The notes: generated from the letters alone by a model not told the origin. DNA of 64,000 bases from Natronorubrum texcoconense (GCF_900100335.1 NZ_FNFE01000001.1:434001-498000), one strand, 5' to 3'; positions 8,881 to 18,768 are shown, counted from the first letter of the stretch. Made by a program: numbers and translations.

Positions 8881-8998
8881 TGTTCATCCCATAACACGCC
8901 TCGAGCCGCTCGTTTTCATCGCTGTCGTATCGCGCCGAGACGCGTCCCAACCCGCCTGCCAGCCCAATCGATATCCGGCATGCCGTCGATATCGAGAT

Positions 8999-9853
8999 AT
9001 GGCCGACTCGAGTCTTCCCTCGCTCGCTCGCGACGTCGCCGCGGTCGCCCGGGAACGGCAGATCAGCGTCAAATCCGCGGGGTTGGCCTACCACGGGTTC
9101 AACACCCTCGTCCCGCTGGTCATTCTGGCGCTCGTCGCCGTGACGCTCGTCGACGCCCTCGAGCCGCTGGTGACCGCGATGGAGTCGGCGGCGGGTCTCG
9201 AGGGCGTCGTGACCGACGACGGCATCGAGGAACTGGCCGGAAACGGCGCGGATCGGACGCGAGCGGCGCTGCTCGCGCTGATCATCTTGCTGTGGAGCGC
9301 AGTCCGTTTGTTTCAGGCAGTCAACAGCGCGTTTACGGACGTCTACGGCTCTCGGAAGCGCGAATCGTACATGAACACGGCCGCGACGGTCACGCTCGTG
9401 ACGGCGCTCAACGTCGTGCTCGTGACGGCGACGCTCGCGGTCGGCGTGACGCTGGTCAGCGTCGTCGGGATCAGTCTCTCGATACTGGTGGGCGGGATCC
9501 TGGCGACGGCCGCTAGCGCCGTCGTTCTCGCGGGCCTCTTGTTGGCCGTCTTCCTGCCGATGTACTACTTCTTCCCTCAGCCCGACGTCTCGGTCGTCGA
9601 AATCCTGCCGGGAACGGCGTTCGCCGCCCTCTCGTGGACCGTCCTGGCGGTCAGCTTCAGAATCTACGTTGCGACCTCCGAGAGCATCGCGCTCTTCGGG
9701 ATCGCCGGCGCGATCCTGATCATCCTGACGTGGGTCTACCTCGGCGGGCTCTGTCTCCTGTTGGGAGCCGTTCTCAACGCCGTTCTCGCGGATCACGTCG
9801 ACCCCGAAGACGGGTGGGTGCCGATGCGAGAGGTGTGGCAGAAGTACGCCTGA
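8999..9853 (+). CDS. YihY/BrkB family inner-membrane protein
   Basis: The 284-residue protein has about six hydrophobic segments and the family N-terminal signature KSAGLAYHGFNTLVPLVILALV, followed by the glycine-rich AIILLWSAVRLFQAVNSAFTDVYG-like region and a final TWVYLGGLCLLLGAVLNAVLAD. It belongs to the UPF0761/BrkB group of membrane proteins, once misnamed ribonuclease BN, whose function is unresolved. It ends at the TGATG that could serve as an alternative start for the downstream regulator, so the two genes are probably cotranscribed. Confidence 0.85.
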   Translation: MADSSLPSLARDVAAVARERQISVKSAGLAYHGFNTLVPLVILALVAVTLVDALEPLVTAMESAAGLEGVVTDDGIEELAGNGADRTRAALLALIILLWSAVRLFQAVNSAFTDVYGSRKRESYMNTAATVTLVTALNVVLVTATLAVGVTLVSVVGISLSILVGGILATAASAVVLAGLLLAVFLPMYYFFPQPDVSVVEILPGTAFAALSWTVLAVSFRIYVATSESIALFGIAGAILIILTWVYLGGLCLLLGAVLNAVLADHVDPEDGWVPMREVWQKYA

Positions 9854-9912
9854 TGGACCAACCGTTTGGCGAATCGATGGGTTCTATCACCTCGCGTCCG
9901 TATACGCGACGA

Positions 9913-12900
9913 ATGGCTTCCGAAGGGATCGTCGACGACGCGCGAGTACTCGCCGTCGGATTCGACGCCGAGCACGCGGGAACGGCCACGGGCTGGTGGA
10001 CGGACCGAACGGAAACCACGAGCGATCGCATCGGCGACATCGAGACGGTTTCCGGCGCAGCCGCGGCGCTCGAGGCGCTCGAGGAACGCCCCGTCGACTG
10101 CGTCCTGACCGCTCAGCCGCCGTCGAACGGGAACGGAATCGATCTCGTCGAGCGGATTCGCGAGCGCGACCCCGATCTGCCGATCGTTTACGCCGCACGT
10201 GACGGTGACGAATCGCTCGCCGCCGAGACCGTCGCGGCTGGCGTCACGGAGTACGTCCCGAGCGGGTGGTCGGGGACGGCCCTCACAGGGGCGCTCGAGC
10301 GAGCGATCGAACGCGGTGTGAACCGACGGGACTGTCGAGCGCGAGCGCGCCAGTTCGGCGCGGTGTTCGACGACCCGGAGACGTACGCGTGGGTGTTGGA
10401 CCCCGACGGACGCGTTCGACGGGCCAACGAGCCCGCGCTCGAGACGATCGACGCGACCGAAGCCGACGTGCACGGACGGCCGTTTCCGGAACTAGCGTGG
10501 TGGCAGCGTGCCGAAGCCGGGCCAGCGATACTCCGGAGCGCAGTCGAACGGGCGGCGAACGGGACGGTCGTCCACCGGGAAATCCGGGTGCACGTTGGTG
10601 AGGCGAACGAAAGTGGTAACGAATCGGACGTGAACACCGTCGGTCTCGACGGTGGCTCGGAGTCGGAGTCGCGGTCGCTCGAGGTGACGATTCGTCCGGT
10701 TCGAGACGATTCGGGGGCCGTCGTCTCGCTGCTCGCACGGGCGAGCGACGTCACCGAACGCGCCGAACTCGAGCGGGAGCTCCGCGAGTCGGAGGAGCTC
10801 CACCGGGTGACGCTGAACAACATGACCGACACGGTCCTCATCACGAACGATGCGGGCGAGTTCACCTACGTCTGCCCGAACGTCCACTTCATCTTCGGCT
10901 ACGACGACGACGCGATCCACGAGATGGGGACGATCGACGAACTGCTCGGGCCGGAGCTGTACGACCGCGAAGCGCTCGAGGAAGACGGTGTGTTGACGAA
11001 CATCGAGTGTACGGCGACCGACCGGGCGGGTCGGGAGCACACGCTGTTGGTCAACGTCCGCGAGGTCTCGATTCAGGAGGGGACGATCCTCTACAGCTGC
11101 CGGGACGTGACGAAACGAAAGCGGCGCGAGGAGGCGCTGACGGCGCTCCACCGTACGGCACGGGAACTGCTCTACGCCGAGAGCGAGCGCGAGATTGCCA
11201 ACATCGTCGTCGACGACGCGACCGACGTCCTCGACCTCGAGGCGAGCGGCGCGTACCTGTTCGATACGGACGAGAACGTCCTCGAGCCGGTCGCCGCGTC
11301 CCCCGGTTTGAACCGCCTCAACGGCCCGCTCGCGCCGCGACGGGCAAACGCCGACAGCATTTCGGGGCGAGTCTTCGTCGAGGGAGACGCCGAGTTCTTC
11401 GCGGACGTCGCCGATTCGGCGGCACTAGCGAATCCGGCGACCGACGTCAGGAGTGCCGGCGTCGTCCCGTTGGGCGATCACGGCGTCTTCCTCGTCGGCT
11501 CGTCCGAGATCGACGCCTTCGACGACGTTACGCGCGAACTGACCGATCTGCTCGCCGCGACGGCCGAAGCGGCGCTCGACCGCGTCGCGCGGGAGCGAAC
11601 CCTCCGCGAACGCGACCGGGAGCTTCAGCGGCAGAACCGCAAACTCACCAGGCTCGACCGGGTGAACGAGATCATCCGCGAGATCGACGCGGCGCTGGTC
11701 CGGGCCGAAACCCGCGAGGAGATCGAGGCGGCCGTCTGCGAGCGACTCACCTCGGCCGACCGATTCTCGTTCGCCTGGATCGGCACGACCGACGTTGCAG
11801 ACGAACGACTCGAGGCGAACACCCACGGCGGCACGGGCCGCGGACGGGACTACCTCGATAGCGTCTCGCTCTCGCTGTCGGAGGCGACCGAACCCGCGGC
11901 TCGGACGGCAGCCAACCGCGAGGTGACGGTGGTTTCGAACGTCGTCGACCGGCTCCGCGAGGAACCGTGGCGTTCCGAAGCCTTGTCGCGGGAGTACCAG
12001 TCCGTCGCCGGCGTTCCGCTGGCGTACGACGAGTTTACCTACGGCGTGTTGACCGTCTACGCCGACCAGCCCGACGCGTTCGACGGGGTCACGCGAACGG
12101 TTCTGGCAGAACTCGGCGAGACGATCGCCTCCGCCATCGCCGCCGTCGAGCGCAAACAGGCGCTGTTGACCGACTCCCGGACTCGCCTCGAGTTCGACGT
12201 CCGCGACGAGGGCTTCGTCTTCTCGCGGCTCGCCCGTCGAGCCGACTGCATCCTCTCGTTCGACGGCGGCGTTCGGCTCCACGAGAACGGCGCGTCGGTG
12301 TTTACCACGGTCGAGGGCGGCTCCCCGGAGGCCGTCGTGGACGCCGCCGCCGATCTCGTCGCCGTCGAGGGAGTGCAAGTGATCGACGGCGATGACGTCA
12401 GCAACGGCGACCGCCGTGACAGCGACAACGAGCGCGACGGCGACGGAAACGGCGGTGGCGGTTCTGCCGAGACGGTTGGTGGGACGGTACTTCTCGAACT
12501 GTCGCCGCCGTTTCTGGCGCTGCAACTCGCCGATCACGGCGTCCTGTTGCGCAGCGTCGAGGCGACGCCGGAGGCGACCCGCGTCGTCGTCGACGTCCCG
12601 CGGACAGTCGACGCAGGCGGCAGCGTCGACGTCGTCTCGAGTGCGTTCGCCGACGTCGACCTGCACGCGAAACGAAGCGTCGATCGGACGACGGCACGCG
12701 ATCTCCGAGCCGAACTGCTCGAGCGACTCACGGAGCGACAGCTCGAGGTCGTGCAGTTGGCGTACTACAGCGGTTACTTCACCTCGCCTCGGGAACGGTC
12801 GGGCGAGGACGTCGCCGACGCGTTAGGAATCTCGCCGGCCGCGTTCTACCGCCACATTCGGACCGTTCAGCGCAAACTCTTCACGATCCTGTTCGACGAG

Positions 12901-12939
12901 ATCGGACTTCCGGCAAATGCTGCACCGGCAGTTGAATAG
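9913..12939 (+). CDS. Bat-type multi-domain sensor-regulator: pseudo-receiver, PAS, GAF, HTH_10
   Basis: Domain order: a receiver-like domain (first about 120 residues), two PAS domains (about 155-290 and 300-415), GAF domains (about 425-580 and 595-750), a Bat-type sensor domain, and a C-terminal HTH_10 (LTERQLEVVQLAYYSGYFTSPRERSGE). It is a cytoplasmic one-component regulator of the bacterio-opsin activator family. The receiver lacks the phospho-acceptor Asp (VDCVLTAQPPSNGNGID, where VVSDYxMP is usual) and its conserved Lys (EYVPSGW). A poly-Asp/Gly linker lies near 12400-12470. I prefer ATG 9913 because the receiver fold starts there; ATG 9853, overlapping the previous stop, would add 20 basic residues. 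Confidence 0.85.
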   Translation: MASEGIVDDARVLAVGFDAEHAGTATGWWTDRTETTSDRIGDIETVSGAAAALEALEERPVDCVLTAQPPSNGNGIDLVERIRERDPDLPIVYAARDGDESLAAETVAAGVTEYVPSGWSGTALTGALERAIERGVNRRDCRARARQFGAVFDDPETYAWVLDPDGRVRRANEPALETIDATEADVHGRPFPELAWWQRAEAGPAILRSAVERAANGTVVHREIRVHVGEANESGNESDVNTVGLDGGSESESRSLEVTIRPVRDDSGAVVSLLARASDVTERAELERELRESEELHRVTLNNMTDTVLITNDAGEFTYVCPNVHFIFGYDDDAIHEMGTIDELLGPELYDREALEEDGVLTNIECTATDRAGREHTLLVNVREVSIQEGTILYSCRDVTKRKRREEALTALHRTARELLYAESEREIANIVVDDATDVLDLEASGAYLFDTDENVLEPVAASPGLNRLNGPLAPRRANADSISGRVFVEGDAEFFADVADSAALANPATDVRSAGVVPLGDHGVFLVGSSEIDAFDDVTRELTDLLAATAEAALDRVARERTLRERDRELQRQNRKLTRLDRVNEIIREIDAALVRAETREEIEAAVCERLTSADRFSFAWIGTTDVADERLEANTHGGTGRGRDYLDSVSLSLSEATEPAARTAANREVTVVSNVVDRLREEPWRSEALSREYQSVAGVPLAYDEFTYGVLTVYADQPDAFDGVTRTVLAELGETIASAIAAVERKQALLTDSRTRLEFDVRDEGFVFSRLARRADCILSFDGGVRLHENGASVFTTVEGGSPEAVVDAAADLVAVEGVQVIDGDDVSNGDRRDSDNERDGDGNGGGGSAETVGGTVLLELSPPFLALQLADHGVLLRSVEATPEATRVVVDVPRTVDAGGSVDVVSSAFADVDLHAKRSVDRTTARDLRAELLERLTERQLEVVQLAYYSGYFTSPRERSGEDVADALGISPAAFYRHIRTVQRKLFTILFDEIGLPANAAPAVE

Positions 12940-13030
12940 TGAACCCTGATCTCTCGCAGGGGCTAGCTATCTGACGAATATATCTATCCTAATATCCTTA
13001 TTATTCCTAAATGCAATTCCCATCTCCCCC

Positions 13031-13171
13031 ATGAAAGACGTCCAGTTCAACCCAGACGAGGTATCGAGCTACGAGTGTTTCGACTGCGGCACCGTCGTCC
13101 GTGCGACGACGGCCGCGTGCTGTCCCGACTGCGGCGCAGACATGCGCAATCGTCGAACACCGATCGAATAA
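13031..13171 (+). CDS. rubrerythrin-like zinc-binding micro-protein (DUF7129 type, 46 aa)
   Basis: This short ORF encodes a 46-residue protein with two Cys pairs, YECFDCG and CCPDCG, ending in MRNRRTPIE. That is the usual form of a very common haloarchaeal rubrerythrin-like zinc-ribbon protein. An AT-rich promoter region (ATATCCTTATTATTCC around 12990-13010) lies just upstream. The stop is 16 bases before gdhB, so cotranscription is possible. Function is unknown. Confidence 0.75.
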   Translation: MKDVQFNPDEVSSYECFDCGTVVRATTAACCPDCGADMRNRRTPIE

Positions 13172-13187
13172 TCTACTATCGATTCTC

Positions 13188-14504
13188 ATGGCTTCACACC
13201 AACAGTCCGCAGTGTCTACCGAGGAGCAGCAGGCGACCGATACGGCCGAACCCGAAACCGCTCTCGAGACCGCGCGCAGACAACTCGAGCGCGCCGCGGC
13301 CCACCTCGAGATCGACGACTCCGTTTTGGAGCGCCTCGAGCACCCGGCGAAAGTCCACGAGGTGACCGTCCCGCTCGAGCGAGACGACGGGAGCGTCGAG
13401 GTCTTCACGGGCTACCGCGCCCAGCACGACAGCGTCCGCGGGCCGTACAAGGGCGGCCTGCGCTACCACCCCGAGGTTACGCGCGACGAGTGCGTCGGCC
13501 TCTCGATGTGGATGACCTGGAAGTGCGCCGTCATGGATCTCCCCTTCGGCGGCGCGAAAGGTGGCGTCGTCGTCAACCCCAAATCGCTGAGCGACAGCGA
13601 AAAAGAACGGCTCACGCGGCGGTTCACGCAGGAGATCCGATCGGTGATCGGTCCGACGACGGACATCCCCGCCCCCGACATGGGGACCGATCCCGAGACG
13701 ATGGCCTGGATCATGGACGCCTACTCGATGCAGGAGGGCGAGACCATCCCCGGAGTCGTCACCGGTAAACCGCCCGTCGTCGGCGGCTCCTACGGCCGCG
13801 AAGAGGCGCCCGGTCGGAGCGTCGCCATCGTCACGCGCGAGACCTGCGACTACTACGACTACCCGCTCTCCGACACCACGGTCGCCGTCCAGGGCTTCGG
13901 GAGCGTCGGCGCGAACGCCGCTCGCCTGCTCGAGGAGTGGGGCGCGACCGTCGTCGCCGTCTCGGACGTCAACGGCGCGATCTACGATTCCGACGGAATC
14001 GAGGTCGGAGCGATTCCTTCCCACGACGAGGAACCGGAGGCGGTGACCGCGTACGCGACCGAGACCCCCGATATAACGCAGATATCGAACGAGAGACTGC
14101 TCGAACTCGACGTCGACGTTCTCGTCCCCGCCGCCGTCGGCAACGTCCTCACCGCGGACAACGCAGCGGACGTCGCGGCCGACATCGTCGTCGAAGGCGC
14201 GAACGGGCCGACGACGTTCCCCGCTGCTGCCATCCTCGAGGAACGCGGCGTCCACGTGATTCCCGACATCCTCGCCAACGCCGGCGGGGTGACGGTGAGC
14301 TACTTCGAGTGGCTCCAGGATATCAACCGCCGCAAGTGGTCGCTCGAGCGCGTCCACGAGGAACTCGAGTCCGAGATGGTCGGCGCCTGGTCGGCCGTGC
14401 GAGACGAGGTCGAGGCGAAGAACGTGACCTGGCGCGACGCCGCCTACGTCGTCGCGCTGTCGCGGGTCGCCGGTGCCCACGAAGTTCGCGGGTTGTGGCC
14501 CTGA
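13188..14504 (+). CDS. gdhB: glutamate dehydrogenase (Glu/Leu/Phe/Val family)
   Basis: The enzyme interconverts glutamate and 2-oxoglutarate plus ammonia in the cytoplasm. The N-terminal dimerisation domain contains [13 protein letters not shown] and the catalytic-lysine segment [15 protein letters not shown]. The C-terminal Rossmann domain has the nucleotide-binding loop [12 protein letters not shown]. At 438 residues the length is normal with an acidic N-terminal extension. The ATG at 13188 is chosen; the longer frame from 13101 overlaps the micro-protein gene. Haloarchaea carry several paralogues, so the letter B is a naming guess while the enzyme class is firm. Coenzyme preference cannot be read with confidence. 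Confidence 0.92.
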   Translation: MASHQQSAVSTEEQQATDTAEPETALETARRQLERAAAHLEIDDSVLERLEHPAKVHEVTVPLERDDGSVEVFTGYRAQHDSVRGPYKGGLRYHPEVTRDECVGLSMWMTWKCAVMDLPFGGAKGGVVVNPKSLSDSEKERLTRRFTQEIRSVIGPTTDIPAPDMGTDPETMAWIMDAYSMQEGETIPGVVTGKPPVVGGSYGREEAPGRSVAIVTRETCDYYDYPLSDTTVAVQGFGSVGANAARLLEEWGATVVAVSDVNGAIYDSDGIEVGAIPSHDEEPEAVTAYATETPDITQISNERLLELDVDVLVPAAVGNVLTADNAADVAADIVVEGANGPTTFPAAAILEERGVHVIPDILANAGGVTVSYFEWLQDINRRKWSLERVHEELESEMVGAWSAVRDEVEAKNVTWRDAAYVVALSRVAGAHEVRGLWP

Positions 14505-14628
14505 AACGCGCGATTTCCGTCGCTATTTCTATTTCGCGTCACAATTACCGGTCGCGGCGTACGACGTCCCGCTCTCTGCTGTGAGGGAGGGTGATAACTT
14601 TACTATTCGTTCCGTCTTCCGTTGATTG

Positions 14629-15030
14629 ATGGACCCAAAAATCACGCTCGTCACGCTCGGCGTCGAGGACGTCGAGGAGTCGATCCGGTTTTATCGAGAT
14701 GGTCTCGGGTTTCCGATGCAGGACCGCGAGGAGAACAGCGACGTCGCTTTCTTCGAACTCGAAGGTACGTGGCTTTCACTCTACCCGAGAGCCTCGCTTG
14801 CTGAGGACGCCACGGTTTCGAGCGACGGATCCGGATTTTCCGGGATTACGCTTGCACACAACGTCTCGATGGAGGCTGAAGTCGATACGATTCTCGAAGA
14901 AGCGAAAGCGGCTGGCGGCCGTCTCGTCAAACCGGCACAGGACGTCTTTTGGGGCGGCTACTCCGGCTGCTTCGCCGATCCCGACGGCCACCTGTGGGAA
15001 GTGGCGTCTCCGGATCTCACTGCCGAATAG
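14629..15030 (+). CDS. VOC (glyoxalase/bleomycin resistance) family protein
   Basis: The 133-residue single VOC module starts ITLVTLGVEDVEESIRFYRDGLGF and ends GYSGCFADPDGHLWEVA, the two beta-alpha-beta-beta-beta halves of the fold. The FADPDGHLWEV strand contributes the second-half metal-ligand Glu. Close homologues are annotated as glyoxalases of unknown substrate. It stands between gdhB and a convergent CPBP protease gene with no operon partner. The ATG at 14629 follows a short leader. Confidence 0.85.
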   Translation: MDPKITLVTLGVEDVEESIRFYRDGLGFPMQDREENSDVAFFELEGTWLSLYPRASLAEDATVSSDGSGFSGITLAHNVSMEAEVDTILEEAKAAGGRLVKPAQDVFWGGYSGCFADPDGHLWEVASPDLTAE

Positions 15031-15143
15031 CTCCGCACCGACACTCGAGAAACGGAACTCGATGGGTTCGCAGCAGCGACGAACGACTGTTCCACCGAAG
15101 TGCCTTCGAAAACGAACTCTTTCGGTGTAGTTTCAGAGAGCCG

Positions 15144-15989
15144 TCAGTACGGTAGCTCGGTTCGCTTCCCGTCGCGTCGAAGCGTTTTCGATCCCCACCC
15201 GACGAGTACGACGACCGCGACGACTACGAACAGCAGACTCTGGACAGTCCGCGTCTCGGCTGCCGGGTCGAAGAACTGGCCGGTGAAGTTCTGCGAGAAG
15301 TGAAAGACGATCGCCGCGAGGACGCTTCGGCTCGCGTTGTTGTACAGCCACGTGTAGAAGACCGATGCGACGACGATCCCGATCGCAAATCCGAACGGCT
15401 CCGGCGGGCCGCCCGCGGCCGCGAAGTAGCCGACCATCGCGAACAGCGGCAGGTGCCAGGTCAACCAAGCGACGCCGACGAGCAGGCTCGAGACGAGCGC
15501 GCTCCACCGCTGCTGGCACCGGTCGAGCAGAAAGCCGCGCCAGCCGATCTCCTCCGGAATCGGCCCGAGGACGAGGACGAACGCAGCGTAGGCGAGCAAC
15601 GCCGTCGGGCTGGCGAGCAGTACTCGAGCGCCCGCGAGGTCGACCGGCTGGCTCGAGAGACCGAAGGCGACCACCAGCGCGGCCGCGAGGGCCGTGAGCG
15701 TCGGCACGAACAGTATCGCGACGAGCCACCAGCGAGCGGGGACGAGCCTGGGGTCGACGATTCGCCGTCCCAGATCACGCAGACCTGTGCGGCCGCCGAC
15801 GAGACCACTCATCACCACGCCGCCGAGTAGCGGCCCCGTCCCGCCGAGTATCAGAAAGATAACGCCCGGATAGGCGAACGCTTCCCAGCCCGCTGCGACG
15901 ACGATTCCCCAGAAGAACCAGCTCCAGCCGTGGGAGAACAGCAGGAATCCCCAGAGGTCCGCGTTGGGCCGATCGAGTAGGCGGTTCAC
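15144..15989 (-). CDS. CPBP family intramembrane metalloprotease
   Basis: The 281-residue multi-pass membrane protein has the CPBP (Abi) motifs: EEIGWRGFLLD (EExxxR), WLTWHLPLF, and a later F-H helix SVFYTWLYNNASRSVLAAIVFHFSQN. These provide the Glu and His ligands of the presumed intramembrane zinc site. The family covers prenyl-protein-type CAAX peptidases and bacteriocin-immunity proteins; the substrate here is unknown. The start is a GTG at 15987-15989. It lies just downstream of the phosphoribosyltransferase gene on the same strand, 14 bases away, suggesting one transcript. Confidence 0.85.
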   Translation of the reverse strand: MNRLLDRPNADLWGFLLFSHGWSWFFWGIVVAAGWEAFAYPGVIFLILGGTGPLLGGVVMSGLVGGRTGLRDLGRRIVDPRLVPARWWLVAILFVPTLTALAAALVVAFGLSSQPVDLAGARVLLASPTALLAYAAFVLVLGPIPEEIGWRGFLLDRCQQRWSALVSSLLVGVAWLTWHLPLFAMVGYFAAAGGPPEPFGFAIGIVVASVFYTWLYNNASRSVLAAIVFHFSQNFTGQFFDPAAETRTVQSLLFVVVAVVVLVGWGSKTLRRDGKRTELPY

Positions 15990-16003
15990 GTCGTGTCTCC
16001 CTG

Positions 16004-16636
16004 CTATCGATCACCGCGTTCGAGGTACTCGAGCGCCTCCGCGTCGGTCACCTGCCCGAACGTCCGGTAGAACTGCCCGACCGCGCGGAACGACTGAGGC
16101 TGCTCGAGTGCGATCACCTCGTCGGCTTCGGCCTCGAGATCCGCGAGACCGCGCGGCGAGCCGACCGGAACCGCGAGCGTGACGTGTGCAGCGCCGGCCT
16201 CGCGGATCTGCCGGAGACAGGCCCTCGCGGTCGCGCCCGTCGCGACCCCGTCGTCGACGACTACCACGCGTTTGCCCTCGAGATCGGGCAGTCCGGGCAT
16301 CTCGCGGTATCGATCCGCCTTCCGGCTGGCGTTGTTCGCTTCCGACGCCCGAACCTCCTCGAGGTAGTCCTCGGAGACGCCGAGTCGATCGATGAGGCTC
16401 TCGTTGTACCAGACGCTACCGTCGCTGGCGACCGCTCCCAGCGCCAGTTCGGGGTTCTTCGGCGCGCCCATCTTCCGGGCGACCACCACGTCGAGGTCGG
16501 CGTCGAGCGCGTCCGCGACCGGGCGCGCGACGGGAAGCGCCCCGCGGGGAATCCCGAGCACGATCTCGGCCTCGAGGCCGCGGCTCTCGAGATCGGCGGC
16601 GAGTCGGTTGCCGGCGTGGGTTCTGTCGTCGAACAT
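16004..16636 (-). CDS. phosphoribosyltransferase family protein
   Basis: The 210-residue type I PRTase carries the PRPP-binding signature VVVVDDGVATGAT near residue 125. An N-terminal hood region follows LGIPRGALPVARPVADAL, and VVARKMGAPKNPELALGAVA is typical of the stand-alone bacterial and archaeal PRTase group often fused to a hydrolase. The acceptor base is not predictable. The enzyme would be cytoplasmic and act in salvage or NAD-like metabolism. It is the first gene of a probable two-gene transcript with the CPBP protease. Confidence 0.85.
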   Translation of the reverse strand: MFDDRTHAGNRLAADLESRGLEAEIVLGIPRGALPVARPVADALDADLDVVVARKMGAPKNPELALGAVASDGSVWYNESLIDRLGVSEDYLEEVRASEANNASRKADRYREMPGLPDLEGKRVVVVDDGVATGATARACLRQIREAGAAHVTLAVPVGSPRGLADLEAEADEVIALEQPQSFRAVGQFYRTFGQVTDAEALEYLERGDR

Positions 16637-16737
16637 GGCTCTAGCTACGACGGCTACGGCCTATGCTTTGGTGTGGCACACGACGGGGACGAGTCGCCCT
16701 CGTCGACGCACGTGTTCGAACAGGGTTGGTCAGCGAC

Positions 16738-16756
16738 GTCGCGGTGGCGCGCTGTC
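16738..16756 (-). repeat. possible remnant of the dispersed hairpin element
   Basis: GCGGTGGCGCGCTGTCG resembles the terminal box of the element seen at 6708, 44593 and 45870, in the reversed orientation. Only this end is recognisable, so it may be a decayed copy or chance. Confidence 0.25.
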
Positions 16757-16881
16757 GTGTGCTCGATCGATTCTGCACGGAGTAATCCGCCGGGTTGTGC
16801 ATTCGGTCGTTTCGTACAGCGTCGCAATGCACCAGAACTCGCCTGCCGAACGGCTACCCGTCACGACCGGACAGTCAACGT

Positions 16882-17658
16882 ATGGCCCGTCTTCAGCAGA
16901 CGCTTTCGAACATCTCCGAGGAAACGGGGGTCGACAACGGTCGCGTCGGTATCGTTGCGGGGGCGATCGAGTACCCAAATCAGCCGGCCCTCGTCGGCCG
17001 GTCGGCACTCAGGACCGGCTCGGACCACGTCCGCGCGTTCGTCGCCGACCCGATCTACGAGATCGTCGCGGGTCACGAGCCGAACCTGCTCGTCGACCGC
17101 TACGCGGGCGAACAGTTCGAGGAGAGTGCGGTCGAACGCACCCGCGAGATGAGCGAGTGGGCCGACGCGCTCGTGATCGGTCCCGGACTCGTCGACGCCG
17201 ACGGGGACGCCGTCTCTCGAGCGATCGAGACCGTCGACGTTCCGACCGTCGTCGACGCCCTCGCGATCGAACCCGCCCTCGAGGCCGACCTCTCGAATGC
17301 AGTGCTCACCCCCAGCGACAAAGAGGTCGACCCGATCGAAGACGCCTACGGGAGCCTCGAGGCGTTTTCCGAGGAGACGGGCGCCGTCGTCACGCTGACC
17401 GGGAACGTCGACGAGATCGTTGCCGACGGCGAGCGGACGAGCAATGAGACGGGGACCTCGGCGCTGACGGTCGCTGGAACGGGCGACACGATGGCCGGAA
17501 TCACCGCCTCGCTGCTCGGGCAGGGGATGGACCGCAGCGACGCGGCGGAACTGGGCGCGTGGATCCTCGGCAAGAGCGGCGAACTGGCGACGGCCGAGTA
17601 CGGTCCCGGCGTCCTCGCGACCGACGTAATCGATCGGATTCCGGATACGATTCGCTGA
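16882..17658 (+). CDS. ribokinase-fold NAD(P)HX dehydratase-like protein (YjeF C-terminal type)
   Basis: The 258-residue protein resembles the C-terminal, ADP- or ATP-dependent NAD(P)H-hydrate dehydratase domain of YjeF/Nnr. It has ADALVIGPGLV in the first half, VLTPSDKEVDPIE, and the phosphate-binding anion hole VAGTGDTMAGITASLL with the catalytic-base Asp. NAD(P)HX repair is the likely role, though a carbohydrate-kinase function cannot be excluded. The ATG at 16882 is selected because the longer frame from 16795 has atypical Cys/Thr/Arg composition. It has no N-terminal epimerase domain. Confidence 0.8.
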   Translation: MARLQQTLSNISEETGVDNGRVGIVAGAIEYPNQPALVGRSALRTGSDHVRAFVADPIYEIVAGHEPNLLVDRYAGEQFEESAVERTREMSEWADALVIGPGLVDADGDAVSRAIETVDVPTVVDALAIEPALEADLSNAVLTPSDKEVDPIEDAYGSLEAFSEETGAVVTLTGNVDEIVADGERTSNETGTSALTVAGTGDTMAGITASLLGQGMDRSDAAELGAWILGKSGELATAEYGPGVLATDVIDRIPDTIR

Positions 17659-17713
17659 GCGAGCCCCGAGGCGGGAAACCATTACCTCTCGTCGCGTCGT
17701 CAGTACGACTGAG

Positions 17714-18388
17714 ATGTCCGATCAGCGCTCCTCACCTGCGGCGACGACGCAGGACGAAATCTCCCACCCCGTCTTCGCCGTGCTCTACGACCTGTGTCCG
17801 GAACCCGCGGAAGTCGAGGCCCAGCGAGCGTATCTCGCGCGCGACCTCTCGGGCCGGGTGCTCGAGCTCGGCTGTGGCACCGGCGGGATGTTCCCGTTCG
17901 TCGTCGACGGTGCCACGGGAGACCTCGAGTACCACGCGATCGAGCCGGATCCACACATGCGCAAACGAGCCGCCGAGGCCGCGCGCGAGACCGGTCTCGA
18001 CGTCGACCTCCGTGACGCGCGGGCCGAATCGCTGCCCTACCCCGACGGCAGCTTCGACGTCGTTTTCGCCGGCGTCGTTTTCTGCACCGTACAGGACCCC
18101 GACGCGGCGCTCGAGGAGGTCGTGCGGGTGCTGAAACCGGGCGGCGAGTTCCGCTTCCTCGAGCACGTCCACGCCGACGGCTGGCGCGGAACCGGCCAGG
18201 AGCTGCTCGATCCGCTCTGGAAGCGCGGGGCCGGCGGCTGTCACCTCACCCGAGAGACCGTCGCGCGGTTCGTCGCCCACGACGCGCTCGGCGTCGAGGA
18301 GGTCGATCGGCTCGATGTCGGGGTCTTTCCGGCGTCCCCGATCGTCCGAGGAACGCTACGTCGGCGGCGGAACGGCGTGCTCGGCTAA
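17714..18388 (+). CDS. class I SAM-dependent methyltransferase
   Basis: The 224-residue protein shows motif I VLELGCGTGGMFPF, an acidic motif II region (YHAIEPDPHMRKRA), motif IV FDVVFAGVVFCTV and a post-core segment VLKPGGEFRFLEHVHA. It belongs to the UbiE/COQ5-like small-molecule methyltransferase group (Methyltransf_11). The substrate is unknown. It follows the Nnr-like gene by 55 bases and may be cotranscribed with it. Confidence 0.85.
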   Translation: MSDQRSSPAATTQDEISHPVFAVLYDLCPEPAEVEAQRAYLARDLSGRVLELGCGTGGMFPFVVDGATGDLEYHAIEPDPHMRKRAAEAARETGLDVDLRDARAESLPYPDGSFDVVFAGVVFCTVQDPDAALEEVVRVLKPGGEFRFLEHVHADGWRGTGQELLDPLWKRGAGGCHLTRETVARFVAHDALGVEEVDRLDVGVFPASPIVRGTLRRRRNGVLG

Positions 18389-18489
18389 ACGTTTGATCTC
18401 GGGAGAGCGGGGTACTTTCGGCGCCGAATTTACCGAACCCGGAGTCTGCAGGTGGAACCGTTTCCCGCGAGTCTGTTCAAGAGGGATAT

Positions 18490-18768
18490 ATGTCTGAACC
18501 GGACCGAGAGCCAACGGAGACGACCACGACCTCCAAGGAGGAAGCCGAGGAGGAAGGGCAGTGGATGGCCCGTAACGGGATCGGGATCGCCGTCGTCTCG
18601 ATCTTCTCGCTGCTGTTGATCATGCTCGCAGCGATGCAGTTCACCGGCGTCATCGACATCTTCGCACCGATCGCAGAGACTGAGGGTCAGCAGTGGGGCG
18701 TGTTCTTCGTCCTCGCGCTGATCGTGATCATCGTCGGCGGCTGGAGTTGGAAGGCGATCATGAGCTGA
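18490..18768 (+). CDS. small two-helix membrane protein
   Basis: The 92-residue protein begins with a hydrophilic Glu/Thr-rich segment of about 25 residues, then has two hydrophobic helices, GIAVVSIFSLLLIMLAAMQF and VFFVLALIVIIVGGWSW, separated by a short acidic loop. No family is recognised. A promoter-like CGCCGAATTTACC lies about 60 bases upstream, around 18420-18435. Its coding nature is supported by the acidic N terminus and membrane helices without frame problems. Confidence 0.7.
   Translation: MSEPDREPTETTTTSKEEAEEEGQWMARNGIGIAVVSIFSLLLIMLAAMQFTGVIDIFAPIAETEGQQWGVFFVLALIVIIVGGWSWKAIMS

Noticed and set aside
9634-9912. N-terminal extension of the Bat regulator
   Set aside because: It overlaps brkB in another frame and is Arg-rich; the domain begins after 9913.
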